Below, one piece after another: positions 1-4,783 of a DNA stretch of 7,097 nt. The stretch is from positions 1-7,097 of the forward strand of contig JAIRRG010000035.1 of assembly GCA_031256095.1 (NCBI GenBank). The letters run 5' to 3'. The translations under genes were made by a program, and so were the position numbers. The DNA is from Desulfobulbaceae bacterium. Lineage in GTDB: Bacteria; Desulfobacterota; Desulfobulbia; Desulfobulbales; Desulfocapsaceae. How positions within the stretch are numbered: position 1 is the stretch's first letter; every line of letters starts with the position of its first letter. The notes beneath the pieces are model-generated. The model was given only the letters and a program-made list of their open reading frames with translations. It ran no database searches and had not been told where the DNA came from.

Positions 1-1154
1 AAGTACCTGGCAACCGCCTGGAATGCCTCTGGCAGTGGCGTCGGCGGCCCCGGTGGCATCCGCAGATTGTATAACAATCGTCTTAACAGCGGCGTATCAT
101 CCTGGATGCCGCCAGCGCCGGGCTGTCGGGCTTTAATCGGATGCAATCCGGTTCTCGCTTCCGTTGTCGCCCCCGAACCGTCATTGACGGAACCATCATT
201 GACCGAACCGTCATTGACGCCATTGATGGTATAAAGCCCAACTCTTACCCCCGCCGCATTCCCTTGCAAACTCTCGAGGGCCTCTGATATGGCGTTAATT
301 GCCGCAAAAGAACGCTTTCTGTGATAGGTATACCAGTTGGCAAAATTCAACAGCTCCTCTTCCGGCGTCGGCGTGTGTTCTAATCCAAGATCATCTCGCC
401 AATGTGGCTTAACCCCGGCGGGGACATTGGCCTCCGCCACCTCAACCAGTTCGTTATCACCTATTTTCGCGGCCAGCATGTCGGCGTTTGCCGTCACCAT
501 GCCGTCGTTTCCTTTGTCAAAATTGAAGTAGTGGCGCTCAACGGCGCCGCCGCGCCATTTTAAGGTGACAAGCCATACTTCCCGGTCATCAATCTTGCCG
601 TTGCCGTTGGCGTCGTACCAAAGATAGTAATGCGAGCGAGGAATATCGGGTAATCCTTTGGGCGGCGAGGCCAAGGTGTGGAAGGGCTGGCTTAAATCCC
701 AGGTCGCGGTGGCGTCGCGGGGATCGTTTCGCACATAAGGCAGCTGGGCGCGAGTGATTAGCTCCTGATTGTGATTAGGTGTATCAAAATGCGGCCACAT
801 CCGATAACGCTGATTCGGATTGTAATACATTCTGTTGGCGCCGCTGTAACGCGCTCGCCACAGGAGACCAAGGTCGGATGAACCCAAGGCGAACGGATAC
901 CGGTTACCGGAAAAATATCCCCACATTTCATCAGTGGCAAATTCGGCGTCCATACTGCCGGAGTTGTCGATGATGAACATGATATTGCTTGGCGCCGCTT
1001 TTTTCGCCAATTCCATCGGATTATTGCTCAAGCCGGCGGCTTCAATGGCGCTTCGCGCCTCGGGCGCGGCCAAACAGCAAACGAGGAGAAAAGCGCATAG
1101 ACAGGCCAGTGTTCCCCTGAAGTTGCTTGGCATATTTTCTTGCCATCCCGTCAT
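1..1154 (-). CDS. pilY1: PilY1-like pilus-tip adhesin, N-terminal part (runs off the window)
   Basis: The frame is open from an ATG at 1154 to the window edge and gives 384 residues; the rest of the gene lies outside. Residues 1-35 form a signal peptide: charged start, hydrophobic stretch about 16-30, possible cleavage after ARS (35). Residues 61-68 read IDNSGSM-like (D63, S65, S67), the DxSxS metal-ion-dependent adhesion site of von Willebrand factor A domains found near the N terminus of PilY1. Residues 181-192 fit a 12-residue EF-hand loop (D181, N183, N185, G186, I188, E192). FANWYTYHRKR at 271-281 matches the NYANWY(S/T)YYR segment typical of PilY1. A VNDGS x3 repeat lies at 313-327. PilY1 is exported and sits at the type IV pilus tip, where it works in adhesion, surface sensing and pilus extension. 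It follows pilX by 115 bp, in the usual last position of the minor-pilin operon. The C-terminal beta-propeller cannot be seen here. Met8 (1133) is an alternative start, but only 1154 has a good ribosome site. Confidence 0.9.
   Translation of the reverse strand, partial: MTGWQENMPSNFRGTLACLCAFLLVCCLAAPEARSAIEAAGLSNNPMELAKKAAPSNIMFIIDNSGSMDAEFATDEMWGYFSGNRYPFALGSSDLGLLWRARYSGANRMYYNPNQRYRMWPHFDTPNHNQELITRAQLPYVRNDPRDATATWDLSQPFHTLASPPKGLPDIPRSHYYLWYDANGNGKIDDREVWLVTLKWRGGAVERHYFNFDKGNDGMVTANADMLAAKIGDNELVEVAEANVPAGVKPHWRDDLGLEHTPTPEEELLNFANWYTYHRKRSFAAINAISEALESLQGNAAGVRVGLYTINGVNDGSVNDGSVNDGSGATTEARTGLHPIKARQPGAGGIQDDTPLLRRLLYNLRMPPGPPTPLPEAFQAVARY
174..218 (-). repeat. Three tandem 15-bp units inside pilY1 (VNDGS x3)
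   Basis: Three units of 15 bp lie head to tail at 174-188, 189-203 and 204-218. The outer two are identical on the plus strand (CGAACCGTCATTGAC) and the middle one differs at two positions. They encode VNDGS three times (residues 313-327). The codons just before (INGV) look like a degenerate fourth unit. Because the unit is a multiple of three, gain or loss of copies keeps the frame and changes the length of an Asn/Asp/Gly/Ser loop in the exported protein. Confidence 0.9.
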
Positions 1155-1160
1155 GAAATT

Positions 1161-1165
1161 TCCCT
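1161..1165 (-). promoter_or_regulatory. Ribosome binding site of pilY1
   Basis: AGGGA on the minus strand lies six bases before the ATG at 1154. The alternative in-frame ATG at 1133 has only an A-rich stretch before it, so this site favours the longer protein. The remaining 1166-1269 gap after pilX holds no other feature that I recognise and no clear terminator, so read-through from pilX is likely. Confidence 0.55.
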
Positions 1166-1269
1166 GTTTTTTATTGGCGCTCAGCTTATCTGTACCAGCA
1201 AACAAAGCCGGGTATTCGCCATCTTCGCCATCAGAGAAACAGAACCATCAATCTGATTTTGCAGGCGTT

Positions 1270-1962
1270 CTAATTCAGCATCCTGCGTTTGTAGCCAATG
1301 GCAATGGTGACGGCGGTATCGCCTTTTCCCGGCTGAGATGAAGCCTTTGCCGCCCGGCCATAAATTTCGTACTGGTAGACCTTGTCACCATCGACGAGGG
1401 ACTCTCCAAGGGGCGATCCTTTGTAGACAACCACCTGTTGCACCTTCATTGCCGGTTCGTCGGCGCCGATTGCCGCCTGGCGTGGTTGTGGCGCCAGATC
1501 GCCGGGGGAAGGATTCCATAATGCCGGATTATCATCGTACTGTGTCGCCAAAGGATTTTCTGAATAGTAGGCATCTTCCGGGTCAAGGGCCGGATTATTC
1601 TTTACCTGTTTGACGATCACCAGCCGGGCCGGAGGACAGGGTGGCGTCACGCAGGCGGGCACGGGCAACGCCTCGATTCCCGAAGCCGGATTGAGTATGG
1701 CTGGATCCTCTTCGGCGTTCAGGAGTTGCGCCGCCTCCATGGCCGCCCCTTCCGCCGCATGGAAGTGCACGGTGTACTGGCGATTGTTGTTTTCGATCAT
1801 GGTATTGAGAACCGAAGTACTGGCGGCGGCCAAGGCCAGAGCGAGAAGAAGCACCATGACCAGCATAACCGTGATCAGGACAAAGCCGCCTTCTCCACTT
1901 GTTGCCAAGGCGCCGGACCGAATCAAGGGCTTTGGTAAAGAAAAAAGAATGCCGTTTTTCAT
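1270..1962 (-). CDS. pilX: PilX-like minor pilin (pilus assembly protein)
   Basis: The product has 230 residues from the ATG at 1962. That start lies 13 bp after the pilV stop and avoids a long overlap with pilV; upstream in-frame Mets fall inside pilV. A prepilin-type cleavage site G26/F27 is followed by a hydrophobic helix, about residues 27-48. Position +5 of the mature protein is Thr and not the Glu of ordinary pilins, which is common in the PilX_N family. The helix runs into an amphipathic stretch with the PilX-like HAAEGAAMEAAQLL (68-81). Cys104 and Cys109 may form a disulfide. The C terminus, YEIYGRA then AVTIAIGYKRR, is the usual final beta-strand region. PilX is one of the minor pilins that prime assembly of the type IV pilus at the inner membrane and sit at its tip with PilY1. 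No strong Shine-Dalgarno is visible (AGG abuts the ATG), so translation may be coupled to pilV. Confidence 0.88.
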   Translation of the reverse strand: MKNGILFSLPKPLIRSGALATSGEGGFVLITVMLVMVLLLALALAAASTSVLNTMIENNNRQYTVHFHAAEGAAMEAAQLLNAEEDPAILNPASGIEALPVPACVTPPCPPARLVIVKQVKNNPALDPEDAYYSENPLATQYDDNPALWNPSPGDLAPQPRQAAIGADEPAMKVQQVVVYKGSPLGESLVDGDKVYQYEIYGRAAKASSQPGKGDTAVTIAIGYKRRMLN

Positions 1963-1975
1963 CCTGACAAAATGA

Positions 1976-2596
1976 TCAAATATCGGCTTTAACATAACGC
2001 AGCACCAATTCCTGATTACCAAAGCGAGCAAGATATTCTCTGAGTGACCCGCCCTCAAGCTTGGCTGGGATACGGGTCTGGTCAATGTTGCTGCCACGGC
2101 CGGCGTCGCGCCAACGGCAGATGAGGCGAATCTCTTTTTTTTGCCGATCGCCGCTGTTGTCGATGTTCCAAAACAGAACAAAATCCCAGGGACCGGCATC
2201 GGTCAGGTTCTCGCCTTGGGCAAGGTATCGCGGGATGGCGTTTCTGCCGCCACTTTGATCCTGGCTGTTCCAGACCATGGCGTGATCGGCCAGGACATCA
2301 CCATTTACCGCCACCGTGTTGTTCAGGCCGTTTATCCCATCATTATTGACATCATTCAGTTGTGGAAACGGCGCTGTCGCCGCATCGTCAAAAGGCCGGG
2401 CCTGTAAATGCTCCAACTGGCTGGAAGCAAAAGAGGTGGCGACAGCCGAGCGCCGCGAGGCGGCATTGTTCGTCAGCGAGGAAATGACGTTTTTTTCCAA
2501 CACGAGGACACCGATCATCAGGACAGCAACGGCGATCAGGGCTTCAACCAGCGTGAAACCGCCGCTGGCGCTTACGATTGTTGGTGAATGGCTCAT
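1976..2596 (-). CDS. pilV: PilV-like minor pilin
   Basis: The product has 206 residues. A prepilin leader ends at G13 and is followed by FTLVEALIAVAVLMIGVLVLE, the class III signal with Glu at mature position +5 and the MIGVLVL core typical of PilV. The following SRRSAVATSFASSQLEHLQAR (48-67) also fits PilV, where a conserved helix ends before a variable domain. Residues 82-93 (D82, N84, D86, G87) resemble a calcium-binding loop. Near the C terminus DRQKKEIRLICRWRD (150-164) is the K-x-I-x-V-x-W type strand of this family. PilV helps prime pilus assembly with FimU/FimT, PilW and PilX. The start has a strong ribosome site overlapping the pilW stop, 9 bp separate the two genes, and pilX begins 13 bp later, so they are one transcript. 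Confidence 0.9.
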   Translation of the reverse strand: MSHSPTIVSASGGFTLVEALIAVAVLMIGVLVLEKNVISSLTNNAASRRSAVATSFASSQLEHLQARPFDDAATAPFPQLNDVNNDGINGLNNTVAVNGDVLADHAMVWNSQDQSGGRNAIPRYLAQGENLTDAGPWDFVLFWNIDNSGDRQKKEIRLICRWRDAGRGSNIDQTRIPAKLEGGSLREYLARFGNQELVLRYVKADI

Positions 2597-2600
2597 CCAC

Positions 2601-2607
2601 TCCTCTC
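2601..2607 (-). promoter_or_regulatory. Ribosome binding site of pilV, overlapping the pilW stop
   Basis: GAGAGGA on the minus strand lies four bases before the pilV ATG (2596), and its first two bases fall in the TGA stop of pilW (2606-2608). This is the best Shine-Dalgarno of the pilin cluster. It means ribosomes finishing pilW are in place to start pilV. Confidence 0.65.
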
Positions 2608-3427
2608 AATTACGGCAGCGCACGGCAAAGGTCAGCAGTTGACGGCGGAAGCTGTCGTTATAGGGCTTGCCGCCATTGAAATTGCCGGCAGTGAGGTTGC
2701 AACTGCTGTCGCTCACGGCGATTCTCCCCACCGAAGCCCGCTCTTGGGCGTAATTGTCGGTATTGCTGTAGCCTCTTGTCGCCAGTTCGGCGCGCGCCAG
2801 AATCGTCACCCACACCGCCTGGATACTGGGCAACTGCGCCGCCGCCGGCTTGCAGGTAAAGACGCCGCCATCGAGTTCGTAAAGAAACTCAAGACCGTCA
2901 ATATTCTCGATCACATCCGGCCAGGTACTGATACCGGAACTGGGGTTGTAACGTTGCAATCGTCCCAAATTGGCCCCTGAAGCTCTCTGAAAACGATAGG
3001 CAACTTGCTCTAGCGGTGTGTCGGTGGCGGAAATTTTCCCATTGCCGTCGTGGTCACTGACAAAGGCCAAATTGGTGGCGTCGGTGCTGACGGAGGTTGG
3101 CAACGAACAGGCACTGTTGTTAAAAGCAACGCCAGTCTGAAAATCAGGCGTGAAATTGCCGGCGCAATTGGCGTGCGGCAACTGCGCCTCGCCGCGAGGA
3201 TTATAGCGGGCCATGCGAATATCCTGGGCCAGCGTCTGGGCGGCGGCCACAAGATCGCCCTGCATTAAGGCCACGCCTTGCTGGGTATTGGCGGTATTTT
3301 CCTGGGCCCAGAAAAAGGCCAGCAAGGCGGCTACGATCAGGCCGCTGATGGCCATGGCCATCAGCAATTCAACCAGGGTGAATCCTTGTTCCCGGAAATG
3401 CCCGGATATGGTCGTGTCCATTGACAA
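2606..3427 (-). CDS. pilW: PilW-like minor pilin
   Basis: The product has 273 residues if it starts at TTG 3427, or 271 from ATG 3421. The two starts are six bases apart and neither has a clear Shine-Dalgarno, so the start is uncertain. After a short leader, G15/F16 begins FTLVELLMAMAISGLIVAA, a class III prepilin signal with Glu at +5. The next part, VALMQGDLVAAAQTLAQDIRMARYNP (52-77), is the PilW signature: a helix ending in D-[IL]-R-M-A-[GR]-[YF]. Residues 125-136 make a near-perfect EF-hand loop (D125, D127, N129, G130, I132, D136). Cysteines at 88, 107, 190, 247 and 271 allow disulfides in the exported domain. PilW is a tip-associated minor pilin that connects the pilus to PilX/PilY1. 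It is the first gene of the tight pilW-pilV-pilX run. In the Pseudomonas cluster pilV precedes pilW, so the order here is swapped. Confidence 0.9.
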   Translation of the reverse strand: MSMDTTISGHFREQGFTLVELLMAMAISGLIVAALLAFFWAQENTANTQQGVALMQGDLVAAAQTLAQDIRMARYNPRGEAQLPHANCAGNFTPDFQTGVAFNNSACSLPTSVSTDATNLAFVSDHDGNGKISATDTPLEQVAYRFQRASGANLGRLQRYNPSSGISTWPDVIENIDGLEFLYELDGGVFTCKPAAAQLPSIQAVWVTILARAELATRGYSNTDNYAQERASVGRIAVSDSSCNLTAGNFNGGKPYNDSFRRQLLTFAVRCRN

Positions 3428-3446
3428 TAGCGTATTGTATAATTTC

Positions 3447-3585
3447 TAAATTAAAACTTGAATAACTTTCTGTGTCATTGCGAGCGAAGCAAAGCAATCA
3501 ATATTCATGGATAAATTAAAAAAATTGATTACTTCTTCACTATGTTCCTCGCAATGACAGGGACTACTATATAAGTTTTGATTTA
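3447..3585. repeat. Nested inverted-repeat element (CATTGCGAG type, MITE-like)
   Basis: The core, 3473-3559 (87 bp), begins with TGTCATTGCGAG (3473-3484) and ends with its exact reverse complement CTCGCAATGACA (3548-3559). A second inner pair, AATCAAT (3496-3502) and ATTGATT (3524-3530), closes on an AT-rich loop. Outside the core, TAAATTAAAACTT (3447-3459) pairs with AAGTTTTGATTTA (3573-3585) with one mismatch, so the whole 139 bp can fold into one long interrupted hairpin. CATTGCGAG...CTCGCAATG repeats are known as short dispersed intergenic elements in many bacterial genomes. Translated, they give spurious peptides of the DCFASLAMT kind, as happens here. No transposase is present. It separates fimT from pilW. 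I see no target-site duplication and cannot say where its true ends lie. Confidence 0.8.
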
Positions 3586-3664
3586 TAAATAAAATTATTT
3601 GTTTAGCGCGAACAAGGCGGAAAATGCGATTTGTTTCCCCGTCCCACGCGCCTGCCGTCAATAT

Positions 3665-4204
3665 CTACGGACATCCGCCGCCACTAACACGAGAAGCGGC
3701 GATTTTTACGCCGGCGGTGCGGCCAACGGTTAGCCGGTAACAGCGGTCGCTGTCACCACGCATCAACTGTATATTGCCAGGTTGTTTATTCATCAGCCCT
3801 CTTGGAGAAATGCGAAAAGAACGCGGGCTAGCCGGAGGCAGATTCCAGGTGATGTTCGCCTTGTTTTTCAGCCATGCCGCGCGCAGCACCGATTCCCCGG
3901 CCTCCTGGATGCCGTTACAATTGTCATCAAGGAAAATTTGATAGTCGGTGTTGTGGGCGTTGGCCGGCGCGATAAAGGTGGCGGGATCATAGTTGATGCC
4001 AACGCATACATTACGTTTGGCCGCTTCCGACTTGGCCCACTCGATGCCGCCCATTATTTCATAAGCCGCCGCTCGCAGGTCACTATTCAGCCGGGCTTGC
4101 ATGAGAGCCGGTATCGCTATCACGCCTATTATCGCGATCAGAGCCACGACGGCCATGGCTTCGACCAAAGTGAAGCCGTTGATGTTCTTTTTCACATCCG
4201 TCAT
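3665..4204 (-). CDS. fimT: FimT/FimU-like (GspH family) minor prepilin
   Basis: The product has 179 residues. A short leader MTDVKKNING is followed by FTLVEAMAVVALIAIIGVIA (11-30), a class III prepilin signal with Glu at +5 and Pro at +22. The region SDLRAAAYEIMGGIEWAKSEAAKRN (41-65) is typical of GspH/FimT, where a helix ends in a run like A-x-x-x-A-x-x-R. FLDDNCNGIQEAGESVLR (91-108) is the family's D-x-N-x-N-G-x-x-x-x-G-E segment and also reads as a calcium loop. The tail YRLTVGRTAGVKI (156-168) corresponds to the final strand. FimU is a priming minor pilin, while FimT homologues in some species bind DNA during natural transformation; which role applies here cannot be decided from sequence. 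The ATG is preceded directly by an in-frame TAG, so no longer form exists; a GTG three codons in is a possible alternative. The gene overlaps a putative small ORF by ATGA and is separated from pilW by 237 bp. Confidence 0.88.
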   Translation of the reverse strand: MTDVKKNINGFTLVEAMAVVALIAIIGVIAIPALMQARLNSDLRAAAYEIMGGIEWAKSEAAKRNVCVGINYDPATFIAPANAHNTDYQIFLDDNCNGIQEAGESVLRAAWLKNKANITWNLPPASPRSFRISPRGLMNKQPGNIQLMRGDSDRCYRLTVGRTAGVKIAASRVSGGGCP

Positions 4205-4368
4205 CTAATCCATGCCAGCGTTTGCCAGCGGATTGATTTGCCAGAGCGTAAGTAAACTATCGCCTCATCCGCCGAAAATTTCCCAATCCATACATCCTTT
4301 AACTTTAACACATTCAGTGCCCAAGATGGCGGCAGATAACGGATTCGGCGAATTCCATTGTTGTCCAT
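4201..4368 (-). CDS. Putative 55-residue small protein, unknown family
   Basis: An ATG at 4368 opens a 55-codon frame whose TGA stop (4203-4201) overlaps the fimT ATG (4204-4202) as ATGA, a classic coupling arrangement. AAAGGG (4380-4375) lies six bases before the ATG. The frame is open back to a TAA near 4465, but the ATG at 4368 is the only usual start codon in it. The product is basic and rich in Trp (four): it begins MDNNGIRRIRYLPPSWALN, continues with GKFSADEAIVYLRSGKSIRW and ends QTLAWIR. It shows no signal peptide, membrane segment or prepilin motif, and I do not recognise a family. The third-position GC is close to half, lower than in the pilin genes. It could be a chance frame; the ribosome site and overlap argue for a real gene cotranscribed with fimT. 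Confidence 0.42.
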   Translation of the reverse strand: MDNNGIRRIRYLPPSWALNVLKLKDVWIGKFSADEAIVYLRSGKSIRWQTLAWIR

Positions 4369-4457
4369 CAGATGCCCTTTGTTTGCAGGGAAACACCAGC
4401 CTGTCCGCTGCCTGTGGTATATTTTCCCCGCCGTAACCTTTACATTTTTTTTACTCT

Positions 4458-4486
4458 CTTATAAAAAAAATTGACAAAAAGAGCAA
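4458..4486 (-). promoter_or_regulatory. Candidate sigma-70 promoter for the small ORF and fimT
   Basis: On the minus strand TTGCTC (4486-4481) and TATAAG (4463-4458) are 17 bases apart. The -10 box matches the consensus in five of six positions and the -35 in three. Initiation near 4450 would give a leader of about 80 bases before the ATG at 4368. The surrounding DNA is very AT-rich, so such matches are cheap and this remains tentative. Confidence 0.3.
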
Positions 4487-4497
4487 CTAGCCCGCTC

Positions 4498-4512
4498 CAG
4501 CGCCAGGCGCTG
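4498..4512. repeat. GC-rich palindrome in the intergenic region
   Basis: CAGCGCC-A-GGCGCTG is a perfect 7-bp inverted repeat around one central base. As RNA it gives a six-pair stem with a three-base loop. A second short palindrome, GCGAC-G-GTCGC, follows at 4519-4529. On the minus strand the block is followed by a weak GAGC/GCTC stem and five Ts (4497-4476), which looks somewhat like an intrinsic terminator. Confidence 0.6.
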
Positions 4513-4586
4513 TGGACGGCGACGGTCGCTACCGCTCGCAATCAACTGTTGGTCATCGCTGGAAAAAATCAAAAGATATCAGATTG

Positions 4587-4614
4587 AAATTTCTGAAAAT
4601 AAATTTCTGAAAAT
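4587..4614. repeat. Perfect 14-bp tandem direct repeat upstream of fdnG
   Basis: AAATTTCTGAAAAT occurs twice without any gap (4587-4600 and 4601-4614). Each copy is itself a near-palindrome around TTC-T-GAA. It lies about 170 bases before the fdnG start. Paired operator sites for a dimeric regulator would look like this, but I do not recognise the motif. Confidence 0.6.
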
Positions 4615-4743
4615 TCTCGCGGCTGAAAAAAAAACTTCACTTTTTCCCAGTTGCGCAAACAGCAAAACAAAAGTAATTCACCAATCAAGATCGATGTTTT
4701 TTCCCTGCCAACGGTTCCGGGAGGACGGGGCATAGTGTTCCGC

Positions 4744-4758
4744 CCACGGCAATCGTGG
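4744..4758 (+). promoter_or_regulatory. Small hairpin in the fdnG leader
   Basis: CCACG and CGTGG form a perfect five-pair stem around GCAAT, 15 bases before the fdnG Shine-Dalgarno. It could shape translation initiation or belong to a larger leader structure. Molybdenum cofactor riboswitches precede some genes of molybdoenzymes, but I cannot match this leader to that consensus by eye. Confidence 0.3.
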
Positions 4759-4773
4759 CTGCTCTATCTGCGA

Positions 4774-4780
4774 GGGAGGT
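4774..4780 (+). promoter_or_regulatory. Ribosome binding site of fdnG
   Basis: GGGAGGT precedes the ATG at 4784 by three bases (core GGAGG by four). It is a strong but closely spaced Shine-Dalgarno and fixes the start exactly where the twin-arginine signal begins. Confidence 0.8.
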
Positions 4781-4783
4781 CGT

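Larger units (their letters stand above)
4369..4783. other. Divergent intergenic region between the pilin cluster and fdnG
   Basis: No convincing gene lies in these 415 bases. They hold A and T tracts (4445-4452, 4463-4470, 4625-4634), a compact GC-rich block with palindromes (4491-4540), a perfect 14-bp tandem repeat (4587-4614), a GC-richer leader with a hairpin (4744-4758) and the fdnG ribosome site. I found no tRNA, in particular no selC, and no convincing sigma-70 or sigma-54 promoter for fdnG. Control of both transcription units is presumably encoded here. Confidence 0.6.

Noticed and set aside
1963..2199. Longer N terminus for PilX starting at 2199
   Set aside because: It would overlap pilV by more than 200 bases and put about 100 residues before the prepilin cleavage site, which is far too long for a leader.
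3421..3443. TTGACA and TATAAT on the plus strand as a promoter
   Set aside because: The boxes are only 11 bases apart, and no plus-strand gene follows.
3446..3661. 71-codon minus-strand frame between fimT and pilW
   Set aside because: It is the spurious translation of the inverted-repeat element (DCFASLAMT-type peptide) with AT-rich flanks, not a gene.
4471..4499. TTGACA at 4471 as the -35 box of fdnG
   Set aside because: At 16-18 bases downstream the sequence is GC-rich (CGCTCC) with no -10 box.
4675..4688. FNR/CRP-like site around ATCAA
   Set aside because: Only one half-site is present; the other half (AATTC) does not match TTGAT.
4756..4771. TGGC...CTGC as a sigma-54 promoter
   Set aside because: The GG-GC spacing is 11 instead of 10, and it sits almost on the Shine-Dalgarno, leaving no leader.
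4700..4783. selC tRNA next to the selenoprotein gene
   Set aside because: No TCA anticodon arm, long acceptor stem or variable arm could be assembled here.
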